Assembly: GCF_007992495.1 (NCBI RefSeq)
Contig: NZ_BKAJ01000055.1
Coordinates: 1 to 34,741 of the forward strand
Direction: 5' to 3'
DNA length: 34,741 nucleotides
Source of the DNA: Reyranella soli
GTDB taxonomy: Bacteria > Pseudomonadota > Alphaproteobacteria > Reyranellales > Reyranellaceae
The notes under the pieces were generated by a model. That model saw only the letters and a list, made by a program, of their open reading frames with translations. It made no database searches and was not told where the DNA came from. The position numbers were made by a program, and so were the translations under genes. This document shows positions 22,406-29,514 of the stretch, piece after piece. How positions within the stretch are numbered: the first letter of the stretch is position 1; every line of letters starts with the position of its first letter.

Positions 22406-24262
22406 TCAGACGAACGCGACAACGTGCCGAATCTGGAAGCCGCCGAGCAGCTCCGCAGAGCGCTTCACGATGGCTTCTCGCGACGTTCCACCAAACCCGG
22501 TGACGCTCACGGCTGCCAGCATGCCATGGGTCGGATCGCTGCGCACCATGACGCCGGCCGTCACGCCCTCACCGCGCAGCGGCGCGAGCGCCGCCTCGAA
22601 GGCGAGCTGCGCTGCCTGCAATCGCAGGGCAGGCTTGTAGATCTTGCCGACGCCCGTCACCGGCATCACCGGGACAAGCACAACCTGCACCGGCACCGCC
22701 GCGCGCTCGGGCACCTCCCGGCGGCAGAACTTGCGCAGCTCCTCCGCCGTCACCTCCGCACCGGGCCGCCGCTGCACGAAGGCCATCGGCAGCTCGCCGG
22801 CATAGGCGTCGGGCAGGCCGACCGCCGCCGCCGTCTCGACGCCGGGGTGACGGGTGAGCGCTTCCTCGATGATCACGGGATCGATGTTGTGGCCGCCGCG
22901 GATGATGAGATCCTTGGAGCGCCCAGTGAGCCAGACGTAGCCGTCGGCATCGAGGCGGCCGAGATCGCCGGAGTCGAGCCATCCATCGGCCAGCACCGCC
23001 CCCTTGTCATGGCGCGGGTCGAGATAGCCCGGCGTGACCTGCGGGCCGCGCATCAGGACATGACCGATCTCGCCGGTCGGGCAATCGCCGCGGATCGTGC
23101 CATCCGGCGCGACGTCGGCAATGCGGACCTCGGTATAGGGCAGGCGAAGGCCGACCGACCCGGTGCGCCGCTCGCCATGCATGGGATTCATCGTCGAGTA
23201 ACAATGCACCTCGGTCATGCCGTAGCCTTCGATGACCGGCACGCCGATCTCGCGCTCGATGCGGCGGATGAGCTCGACGGGGACGGTCGAACCGCCCGTC
23301 ACGAAACACTTCAGCGAGCTGAGGTCGTGCCCGTCGCGCGGAACGTTCATGATCGCGGCCAGCGTCGTCGGCACGGCGCCGCCGACGGTGACGCGGTTGC
23401 GCTCGACGATGCTCCAGTAGTCGCGCACGACGTTGGGATTGCGCGCGCCGAGCGGCGTCGGGATCACGACCGTCCAGCCATTGGCGATCGGCGACAGGGC
23501 GCCGAACAGCGAGCCGCCGACATGGAACTGCGGCAGCGGATTGAGCAGCACCGTGCCGGGCCCGAGATCGAACACCAGCGTGTTGGTCCACGCCATCAAG
23601 GCGAGCGCACCGTGCGTGTGCTTGGCGAGCTTGGGCAGACCCGTCGTCCCGCCGGTGTGGAAGAGCGCCGCGACGGTGCTGCCGTCGATCGGCTTCGGCG
23701 CCACCAGCCGATCGCCCAGTTGATTGGCGCAGGCCTCGTCGAAGTCGATGATGCCCGCAGCGGCGGCACTGCCGCCGACCCGAAAGACCTTGAGGTCCGG
23801 AAGGACGGCGCGGATCGCCTCCACCTTCGGCCAGATGTCCGGGAAGATCGAGGCATCGACGGCAACCAGCGCCTTCGCACCGGCCTCCTTCATGATGCCG
23901 GCGATCTGCGAGGCTTCGAGGAAATAATTGACGGGATTGGCGACTGCCGCGATCTCCGCGCCCCACAAGGCGAAGAAAGTCTGCGGCACGCTCGGCATCA
24001 GCAGCGTGACGGTATCCTGAGGCCCGACGCCATGGGCGCGCAGCATATTGGCCGTCTGGATGACGCGGCGCTGCAGCTCTTCGAACGTGACGTCCCGTAC
24101 GGCGTCGTCCGGACCGGTGCCGGACAGATAGCGCAAGGCCACGCGACCGGCGTTCTCGCGGGCGGCATGGGCCAGCAGGTCCGCCACGCCGGTGTAGCGG
24201 ATGCGCTCGGCTGCCGGCACCTTCTCGAGTTCGACGATGTCGGCGTGGCTGCGGACTTTCAT
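22406..24262 (-). CDS. Acyl-CoA synthetase (AMP-dependent synthetase/ligase)
   Basis: 618-aa adenylate-forming ligase that activates a carboxylic acid to its CoA thioester. ATP-binding loop HTGGTTGLPK (202-211), the GYGMTEVH motif (aromatic/Thr-Glu adenine site), the hinge block GWLDSGDLGRLDADGYVWLTGRSKDLIIRGG and catalytic Lys540 in TGVGKIYKPALR. A C-terminal extension of about 75 residues beyond the catalytic Lys contains GMLAAVSVTGFGG. The length and the extension fit a poorly characterised bacterial acyl-CoA synthetase subgroup; chain preference is unknown. Third in a minus-strand run after the N-carbamoylase and flavin-reductase-like genes, 22 bp from the latter. It could activate the acid left after amide hydrolysis, but this is inference. 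Confidence 0.92.
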   Translation of the reverse strand: MKVRSHADIVELEKVPAAERIRYTGVADLLAHAARENAGRVALRYLSGTGPDDAVRDVTFEELQRRVIQTANMLRAHGVGPQDTVTLLMPSVPQTFFALWGAEIAAVANPVNYFLEASQIAGIMKEAGAKALVAVDASIFPDIWPKVEAIRAVLPDLKVFRVGGSAAAAGIIDFDEACANQLGDRLVAPKPIDGSTVAALFHTGGTTGLPKLAKHTHGALALMAWTNTLVFDLGPGTVLLNPLPQFHVGGSLFGALSPIANGWTVVIPTPLGARNPNVVRDYWSIVERNRVTVGGAVPTTLAAIMNVPRDGHDLSSLKCFVTGGSTVPVELIRRIEREIGVPVIEGYGMTEVHCYSTMNPMHGERRTGSVGLRLPYTEVRIADVAPDGTIRGDCPTGEIGHVLMRGPQVTPGYLDPRHDKGAVLADGWLDSGDLGRLDADGYVWLTGRSKDLIIRGGHNIDPVIIEEALTRHPGVETAAAVGLPDAYAGELPMAFVQRRPGAEVTAEELRKFCRREVPERAAVPVQVVLVPVMPVTGVGKIYKPALRLQAAQLAFEAALAPLRGEGVTAGVMVRSDPTHGMLAAVSVTGFGGTSREAIVKRSAELLGGFQIRHVVAFV

Positions 24263-24284
24263 CGGCCTGTTCCCCGGATTGACG

Positions 24285-24914
24285 TCAGTCCGCCGCCGCA
24301 GCCTTCTTGGGTCCCTCGGCGGCCGGAAAGATGACGCGATCGTCGGTGCGGCAGTAGCGGTCGGCGAACATACGGCCGATCGGATGGTACTTCTCCATGT
24401 GCACGCGCATCGCCTTGGGATCCCACAGCTCGTCGCGGATGTGGAAGCGCAGCCCCTCGCCCATGATCAACTGGCGGTCGTCCTTGACGTTGATGACCTG
24501 CCAGGTGTTGCACTCCATCGACCACGGCGCGTCGGCGAGCCTGGGCGGCTTGATGTCGACCGAGGGGGCGAGCTTGAGACCGAGATAGTCCGGCTCGCCG
24601 ACGTCGGGCGGAAAGTCGCCGCTCGAATCGTGCATGGCCCGCGCCAGCGGCTCGTCGGTCAGGTTGACCACGAACTCACCGGTGCGCTTGATGTTGGTCC
24701 AGGTGTCCTTGATGCGCCCGTCCGGCCGCTTGTTGACGGCGAACATCACGATCGGCGGATCCTCGGCGAAAACGTTGAAGAAGCTGAACGGCGCGGCATT
24801 GACCGTGCCGTCAGGGCCTATCGTGGTCACCCAGGCGATCGGCCGCGGCAGCACGAAGGCGGTGAGGATCTTGTAACGGTCGTGATCGTTCACGTCGGAG
24901 ACGGCGTATTGCAT
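24285..24914 (-). CDS. Flavin-reductase-like, FMN-binding split-barrel protein
   Basis: 209-aa protein of the flavin reductase domain family. Core: LPRPIAWVTTIGPDGTVNAAPFSFFNVFAEDPPIVMFAV is the FMN-binding signature, followed by KDTWTNIKRTGEFVVNL and a late HIRDELWDP...YHPIGRMFADRYCRTDDRVIFP segment typical of the larger, often uncharacterised members. It could supply reduced flavin to the two luciferase-like monooxygenases at 15898-21139, or act as an independent FMN oxidoreductase. It sits 10 nt after the N-carbamoylase stop with an AGGA ribosome site, so the two are co-transcribed. A related protein often accompanies hydantoinase/N-carbamoylase-like clusters, so the partner is ambiguous. 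Confidence 0.88.
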   Translation of the reverse strand: MQYAVSDVNDHDRYKILTAFVLPRPIAWVTTIGPDGTVNAAPFSFFNVFAEDPPIVMFAVNKRPDGRIKDTWTNIKRTGEFVVNLTDEPLARAMHDSSGDFPPDVGEPDYLGLKLAPSVDIKPPRLADAPWSMECNTWQVINVKDDRQLIMGEGLRFHIRDELWDPKAMRVHMEKYHPIGRMFADRYCRTDDRVIFPAAEGPKKAAAAD

Positions 24915-24924
24915 CTAAGGATCC

Positions 24925-25875
24925 TCAGTTACTCGGTTCGACCTTCACGCCGGTGCGCTCGACGATCAGCTTGTAGTGTTCGGGGCGGCGATGCTTGGCG
25001 AAGTTGAAGGTGGTGTTGCGGATGTATTCGCCGAGCTCCATGTCGCAATCGTAGGAGACGACCTCGTCCTCCTCGGTGTTCGACTTGGCGACAATCTCGC
25101 CGGTCGGTGCCACGATGGCCGTGCCGCCGTGCAGCCAGAAGCCGTCCTCCTTGCCCGCCTTGGCGGTGGCCACGACCCAGATGCCGTTCTGGTAGGCCGC
25201 CGCCTGGATCGACAGGTTGTGGTGGAACACCCGCAGGTAGGGCGGCTCCTTGGGCGCATAGACGTTGTCGGTCGGCGTGTTATAGCCCAGCACCACCATC
25301 TCGGCGCCCTTCAGCCCCATGACGCGGAACGTCTCGGGCCAGCGCCGATCGTTGCAGATGCATTGGCCGACGATGATGTCGTCCTTGAACATCTTCCAGA
25401 CATTGAAGCCGAGATCGCCGACCTCGAAGTACTTCTTCTCGAGGTGCTGGTAGGGCGATGCCGGCCGGTGCTCGGCATGCCCCGGCAGATGGACCTTGCG
25501 ATACTTGCCGACGGTGCGGCCGTCCGGCCCGACCAGGATCGAGGTGTTGAAGCGCCGGGTCTTGCCCTCTTCCTCCGTGAGCTCGGCATAGCCCAGGTAG
25601 AAACCGATGCCTTTGGATCGCGCCAGCTCGAACAGCGGCAGCGTCTCGGGACTCGGCATCTGCGCCTCGAAATACTTGTCGACCTCGGCCTGGTCCTCCA
25701 TCCACCAGCGCGGGAAGAAGGTGGTGAGCGCGAGCTCGGGGAACACCACGAACTTCGAGCCGCGCGAATCGGCCTCCTTCAGCATCTCGACCAGGCGAGC
25801 GACCACGCTCTTGCGGCTGTCGGCGCGGTGGATGGGGCCGAGCTGGGCGGCGGAGACTTTTAGACGACGGGACAT
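24925..25875 (-). CDS. N-carbamoyl-D-amino-acid hydrolase (nitrilase superfamily)
   Basis: 316-aa cytosolic hydrolase converting N-carbamoyl-D-amino acids to D-amino acid, CO2 and ammonia. The nitrilase triad is complete: Glu47 (PELALTTFFPRW), Lys127 (KYRKVHLPG) and Cys174 (CICNDRRWPE). Long stretches match the well-studied Agrobacterium D-carbamoylase pattern from memory: GYAELTEEEGKTRRFNTSIL, HLEKKYFEVGDLGF, VMGLKGAEMVVLGYNTPT, HHNLSIQAAAYQNG and APTGEIVAKSNTEEDEV; the length is close (304 aa there). It fits the dihydropyrimidinase at 26967-28436 and the racemase at 997-1671 as the last step of hydantoin cleavage. It heads the minus-strand unit with flavin-reductase and acyl-CoA synthetase genes. 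The 3' end of the broken parE reading lies only 11 nt upstream. Confidence 0.93.
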   Translation of the reverse strand: MSRRLKVSAAQLGPIHRADSRKSVVARLVEMLKEADSRGSKFVVFPELALTTFFPRWWMEDQAEVDKYFEAQMPSPETLPLFELARSKGIGFYLGYAELTEEEGKTRRFNTSILVGPDGRTVGKYRKVHLPGHAEHRPASPYQHLEKKYFEVGDLGFNVWKMFKDDIIVGQCICNDRRWPETFRVMGLKGAEMVVLGYNTPTDNVYAPKEPPYLRVFHHNLSIQAAAYQNGIWVVATAKAGKEDGFWLHGGTAIVAPTGEIVAKSNTEEDEVVSYDCDMELGEYIRNTTFNFAKHRRPEHYKLIVERTGVKVEPSN

Positions 25876-25886
25876 TCTGCTCTCAC

Positions 25887-26145
25887 CTATGGAATATGAC
25901 GCTCCGGACTCATCCGTCCATGCAGGACACGGACAATAACGAGCTCACGGCGTGTCAGCCTGTAAAACACGATATGGGAGCCATGCACAATGCTTCGGTA
26001 CCCCTGTCCTATTTCGTCACGTCGACGGCCGATTTCCGGCTGCCTTGCTAGGACAACAAAGCGTTCGTGCAGGCCGTCGACATAGCGCGTCATCTGTCGC
26101 TCGCCCCAATTCCTCTGCCTTGGGCAAGATGACGATGCGCAGCAC
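25887..26145 (-). pseudogene. parE: Broken ParE-family toxin
   Basis: From GTG 26145, 3 bp after the antitoxin stop, the reading starts VLRIVILPKAEE, the normal first strand of a RelE/ParE toxin. It then runs into LGRATDD in the wrong frame. The correct continuation, NWGERQMTRYVDGLHERFVVLARQPEIGRR then DEIGQGYRSIVHGSHIVFYRL and VIVRVLHGRMSPERHI, is in another frame from about 26111. Compared with intact ParE (…PRAExDLxEIWxYTxERWGExQAxxYV) about 13 codons of the first helix are missing at the joint, so a short out-of-frame deletion is inferred. The remaining 68-aa ORF from ATG 26093 lacks the first strand and helix and should be inactive. Confidence 0.8.
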
Positions 26146-26148
26146 GAC

Positions 26149-26400
26149 CTATCCGCGCTTACGTACTCGCGCTCGAGCCTTGTCCTTGATGGCCTCCGGG
26201 TCCCATGAAACCGGCGGACCGCTCTCTTCTCCTTCTCGGATGAGCCGCCTCAGAGCGCGGAGCTGAACCTTTCGGTCCGCTTCCCTCTCTTGCAGAACGC
26301 GCAACGCCTCGCGGATGACCTCACTGGCGTTGTTGTAATCACCGGTCTTCACCTTCGCCTTCACGAAACCCTCGAGCTTCGGTGTGAGCGAAATGTTCAT
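26149..26400 (-). CDS. parD: ParD-family type II antitoxin
   Basis: 83-aa ribbon-helix-helix antitoxin. N-terminal DNA-binding part MNISLTPKLEGFVKAKVKTGDYNNASEVIREALRVLQERE shows the ParD strand and the NASEVIREALR helix pair; the C-terminal tail (RALRRLIREGEESGPPVSWDPEAI) is the flexible toxin-wrapping region. It is intact although the toxin gene after it is broken. A long perfect inverted repeat sits right before its start, as expected for autorepression. Start at ATG 26400, with a modest GGTGA upstream. Confidence 0.9.
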   Translation of the reverse strand: MNISLTPKLEGFVKAKVKTGDYNNASEVIREALRVLQEREADRKVQLRALRRLIREGEESGPPVSWDPEAIKDKARARVRKRG

Positions 26401-26403
26401 ATC

Positions 26404-26442
26404 GTCACCATGCTAAAGTTTGTCAAAGTTTAGCATGGTGAC
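26404..26442 (-). promoter_or_regulatory. ParD autoregulatory operator / promoter
   Basis: Perfect 14-bp arms GTCACCATGCTAAA (26404-26417) and TTTAGCATGGTGAC (26429-26442) around 11 bp. On the minus strand the spacer carries a perfect TTGACA; a -10-like GATATG is 17 bp on, overlapping the ATG, so either a leaderless message or another promoter is used. The position immediately before parD fits autorepression by ParD. Confidence 0.7.
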
Positions 26443-26469
26443 AATTATCGTCCAGAAAACTCCAAGCCA

Positions 26470-26967
26470 TCAGCCGGGCATCATCGGCAGGTCGGTATCC
26501 GCCGGCTTCCTGCCCGCCTGGGTCAACATGCAATGAATCTGCCCGCGATGATGGGTCTGGTGATTGAAGAAATGCGACACGAGCAGCCAGCGTGGCGCCG
26601 ACATCTCGCGCCCCAGGCTCGGCGAGAAGTGGGTGTGCGTGCCGGCCAACCAATCCGCATTGATGCCGTCCACCCATCCCACGATCTCCGCGTCGAAATC
26701 GCGGCGTCGGCTCTCGAGAGACGTCCAATCGCGATACTGCGCGGTCAACTCCGCCAAGGGCACCGGCGGCGGCGTGCTGCGAAAGCGGCTCATCCAGGTC
26801 TGGTCGGCCCACAGGAGATGGCACATCGTCCGGTGGATCGAGCCGAAGAAGGCGCCGCGCTCGCGCTGGCGCTCCTCGTCGGTAAGGCCGTCGGCGGCGC
26901 CGTAAAGATTCTCGTTCTGCCAACGATTGTAGAGCGCCATGCGCCTTACATAGTCGACACCGATCAT
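26470..26967 (-). CDS. DinB-family (DinB/YfiT-fold) protein
   Basis: 165-aa four-helix-bundle protein. MALYNRWQNENLYGAADGL is the usual first helix; His residues in IHRTMCHLLWADQTWMSRF and SHFFNHQTHHRGQIHCMLTQAG supply the metal triad of the family. Relatives include thiol S-transferases and putative metal-dependent hydrolases. The start is at ATG 26967, overlapping the dihydropyrimidinase stop by one base (TGATG), so it is translationally coupled to that gene. This coupling suggests a role in the same pathway or in thiol-linked detoxification, but the function is unknown. Confidence 0.85.
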   Translation of the reverse strand: MIGVDYVRRMALYNRWQNENLYGAADGLTDEERQRERGAFFGSIHRTMCHLLWADQTWMSRFRSTPPPVPLAELTAQYRDWTSLESRRRDFDAEIVGWVDGINADWLAGTHTHFSPSLGREMSAPRWLLVSHFFNHQTHHRGQIHCMLTQAGRKPADTDLPMMPG

Positions 26968-28436
26968 CAGAACAGCGGTTTCAGGCCGAAGCGGGACATC
27001 GACTGCAGCTCCGGCGCCGTCTGGCCCTGCGGCTTGGCCGAATCCGGCGAGGCGCACGGCAGGAACTGGCCCGAGCCGCGCGCGGCGTTGAGCTTGCCGT
27101 CCTCGACCACGACGCGGCCACGGCTCACCACGGTGATCGGCCAGCCCTTGATCTGGCGACCCTCGTAGGGCGAATAGCCGACATTGTCGTGCAGGTCCTT
27201 CCAGCGGATCGTCACGTCCTTGTCGGCGTCCCAGATCGCGAAGTCGGCATCGGAGCCGACGGCGATCGTGCCCTTCTTCGGGTACAGGCCATAGAGCTTG
27301 GCGTGATTGGCGGAGGTCAGGGCCACGAACTGCTGCAGGGTGATGCGGCCCTTCTGGACGCCTTCGGAGAACAGGATGGGCAAGCGGATCTCCAGGCCCG
27401 GCACGCCGTTGGCCATCTCCTTGAAAGTCGTCTTGTCGCCCTTGGGGATCTTGCCCTTCTCGTTGAACTGATAGGGCGCATGGTCCGACGAGAAGGTCTG
27501 GAAGGTGCCGTCCTTCAGCGCCGCCCACACCGCCTCCTGGGCTTCCGAATCGCGCGGCGGCGGGCTGCAGCACCACATGGCGCCCTCGACGCCGGGCTTG
27601 TCCATGTCGTCGGCCGTCAGCGCGATATACTGCGGGCAGGTCTCGCCGAAGATCTTCAGCCCCTTCTTCTGCGCCTGGCGCAGCGTATCGATGGCCTCGA
27701 TCTCCGACATGTGCACCAGCAACAGCGGCGCATCGACCAGGCGCGCCAGCGAGATCGCGCGGTTGGTCGCCTCGGCTTCGGCGACGCGGGCATGGGCGAT
27801 GGCGTGGAACTTGGGCGCGACATGGCCCTGGTCCACGAGATGATGCGCCAGCCACTGGATCATGTCGTGGTTCTCGGCATGCACCATCACCAGCGCCCCG
27901 TCGCGCCGCGCCAGGGCGAGAATGTCGAGGATCTGGTAGTCGCTGACCTTCATCGCGTCGTAGGTCATATAGATCTTGAACGACGTGTAGCCGTCCTTGA
28001 TCAGCGCCGGCAGTTCCTGCCCCAGCACCTGCTGGGTGGGATCGGTGATGATGAGATGGAAGGCATAGTCGATCACCGCCTTGGGCGTCGCCGCCTCGTG
28101 ATAGTCCTTCACCACCTGGCGCAGCGACATGCCGCGATGCTGGGCGGCGAACGGGATCACTGTCGTCGTCCCGCCGAACGCGGCCGACACCGTGCCCGTA
28201 TAAAAGTCGTCGGCGCACATCACACCCATGCCCGAGCGCTGCTCGATATGGCAATGGCTGTCGACGCCGCCCGGCAGCACGAACTTGCCCCCGGCATCGA
28301 TCTCGCGCGTGGCAGTGCCCTTCACATCGGCGCCCAGGGCGGCGACCTTGCCGTCCTTGACGGCGATGTCGCCTTCGCTCTGGCGCTCGGCGGTGACGAT
28401 CTTGGCGTTGCGGACGATCAGGTCGTAATCAGCCAT
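26967..28436 (-). CDS. hydA: Dihydropyrimidinase / D-hydantoinase
   Basis: 489-aa cyclic amidohydrolase that opens dihydropyrimidines or 5-substituted hydantoins to N-carbamoyl amino acids. Metal ligands: His61 and His63 in LPGGVDSHCHIEQ, the carboxylated Lys154 in SFKIYMTYD, His in VMVHAENHDMI and LLLVHMSEIEA, and Asp in FSSDHAPYQ. CSPPPRDSEAQEAVW is the typical substrate-loop block. The C-terminal tail beyond GRVVVEDGKLNAARGSGQFLP is about 25 residues of unconserved sequence. ATG 28436 has GGAG 8 nt upstream, within the end of the DapA-like gene. The neighbouring N-carbamoyl-D-amino-acid hydrolase points to D-hydantoinase stereochemistry, while true pyrimidine reduction would need a dihydropyrimidine dehydrogenase, which is not seen here. 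Confidence 0.94.
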   Translation of the reverse strand: MADYDLIVRNAKIVTAERQSEGDIAVKDGKVAALGADVKGTATREIDAGGKFVLPGGVDSHCHIEQRSGMGVMCADDFYTGTVSAAFGGTTTVIPFAAQHRGMSLRQVVKDYHEAATPKAVIDYAFHLIITDPTQQVLGQELPALIKDGYTSFKIYMTYDAMKVSDYQILDILALARRDGALVMVHAENHDMIQWLAHHLVDQGHVAPKFHAIAHARVAEAEATNRAISLARLVDAPLLLVHMSEIEAIDTLRQAQKKGLKIFGETCPQYIALTADDMDKPGVEGAMWCCSPPPRDSEAQEAVWAALKDGTFQTFSSDHAPYQFNEKGKIPKGDKTTFKEMANGVPGLEIRLPILFSEGVQKGRITLQQFVALTSANHAKLYGLYPKKGTIAVGSDADFAIWDADKDVTIRWKDLHDNVGYSPYEGRQIKGWPITVVSRGRVVVEDGKLNAARGSGQFLPCASPDSAKPQGQTAPELQSMSRFGLKPLF

Positions 28437-28441
28437 TACCC

Positions 28442-29401
28442 CTACTCCGCCGCGACCTTGGCGCCGCGACCGGCGACGGCGAGCCTGCGCTCCAGGCGCG
28501 CGATCAGATTGTCGAGCTCGGCGCGATCGGTCGCGGTCAACGACGATCCGGGCGCGCGCTGCTTCGGGCTCTTGATGGCGCCGCGGCGGAACAGCACCTC
28601 CTTGCGCAACGCCAGGCCGATGCCGAGCTGCTGCTCATGGCGCACCAGCGGCAGGTAGATGTCGAACAGGTCTTCCGCCTCCTCCATCTTGCCCTTGGCC
28701 GCGAGGTCGCAGACCTCGACCAGCATCTCGGGCCAGGCGAAGCCGGTCATGGCGCCGTCGGCGCCACGGCGCAGCTCCTGCGGCAGGTAGAGGCCGCCAT
28801 TGCCAACCAGGATCGAGACGCGCCGGCGACCCGGCTTCTTCTCGCCCTCGCGCACGCGCGTGAGCTTGGCGAGACCCGGCCAATCCTCGTGCTTCAGCAT
28901 GACGAGCTGCTTGAAGTCGTCGACCAGCCGCTCGAACACCGACGGCGCGAGATAGACTCCCGTGCTCTGCGGATAGTCCTGGTAGACGACGGGAATGTCC
29001 GGCCCCAGCTCCTTGAAGACCTGCGCGAAGTAATTGTAGACGCCCTCGTCGCCCTTGAGACCCGGCGGCGGCGCCACCATCACGCCCGACGCGCCCGCGA
29101 TCATCACCTCGTGGCTCAGCCGGCGCACGTTCTCGAGGCCGGCATGACTGACGCCGACGATGATCTGCCGGCCCTGCGATCGCTGCACGACGCGGTCGAC
29201 AACCGAAAGCGATTCCTCTGCCGTCAGCTTGGGCGCCTCGCCCATGATGCCCAAGAGGGTGAATCCCGTTACACCGCAGCCCAAATAAAAATCGGTCAGC
29301 GAATCGACGCTGTTGAGATCGAGCGCGCCTTCATCGGTGAATGGCGTGGCGGCGATGATGAACACGCCCTTCGCCTGTTCGTTCAGTTTTCCGGCAGACA
29401 T
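28442..29401 (-). CDS. Dihydrodipicolinate synthase / N-acetylneuraminate lyase family protein
   Basis: 319-aa class I aldolase-superfamily enzyme. The Schiff-base Lys is at 170 (VMLKHEDWPG) and the catalytic Tyr at 143 (VVYQDYPQS). The GxxGE-type carboxylate motif is GIMGEAPKLT (51-60), and PPPGLKGDEGVYNYF is the usual 110-125 block. The Thr-Thr pair of true DapA is not obvious (LLGIMGE in place of GTTGE), which argues for a catabolic lyase or hydrolase rather than lysine synthesis. About 60 residues at the C-terminus are Lys/Arg/Glu-rich. It heads a three-gene minus-strand operon with the dihydropyrimidinase and DinB genes, and its start, with GGAG 9 nt upstream, faces the dipeptide-type transporter across 113 bp. 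Confidence 0.9.
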   Translation of the reverse strand: MSAGKLNEQAKGVFIIAATPFTDEGALDLNSVDSLTDFYLGCGVTGFTLLGIMGEAPKLTAEESLSVVDRVVQRSQGRQIIVGVSHAGLENVRRLSHEVMIAGASGVMVAPPPGLKGDEGVYNYFAQVFKELGPDIPVVYQDYPQSTGVYLAPSVFERLVDDFKQLVMLKHEDWPGLAKLTRVREGEKKPGRRRVSILVGNGGLYLPQELRRGADGAMTGFAWPEMLVEVCDLAAKGKMEEAEDLFDIYLPLVRHEQQLGIGLALRKEVLFRRGAIKSPKQRAPGSSLTATDRAELDNLIARLERRLAVAGRGAKVAAE

Positions 29402-29514
29402 GACTTCCGCTCCTCGGCGCGTTTCTTGCTGCGATCATGCCACCGGCACGGCGCTTGTCGAGCGCTGCAGCGTCGGCCAGTGTTCTATCCCGCGAAGGGG
29501 GCTGTCTAAAAGAC

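Noticed and set aside
22232..24334. 700-codon plus-strand open frame opposite the acyl-CoA synthetase
   Set aside because: His/Arg/Asp-rich antisense shadow; the minus-strand gene has all adenylation motifs.
24285..24914. Reductase component for the Rieske oxygenase
   Set aside because: It has an FMN split-barrel flavin-reductase fold with no iron-sulfur or NAD-ferredoxin reductase motifs, so it does not suit Rieske electron transfer.
27189..28658. 489-codon plus-strand frame opposite the dihydropyrimidinase
   Set aside because: Antisense shadow; composition is biased and it spans two real genes.
28442..29401. Lysine-biosynthetic DapA
   Set aside because: The Thr-Thr/GTTGE motif is altered and the gene is in a catabolic operon.
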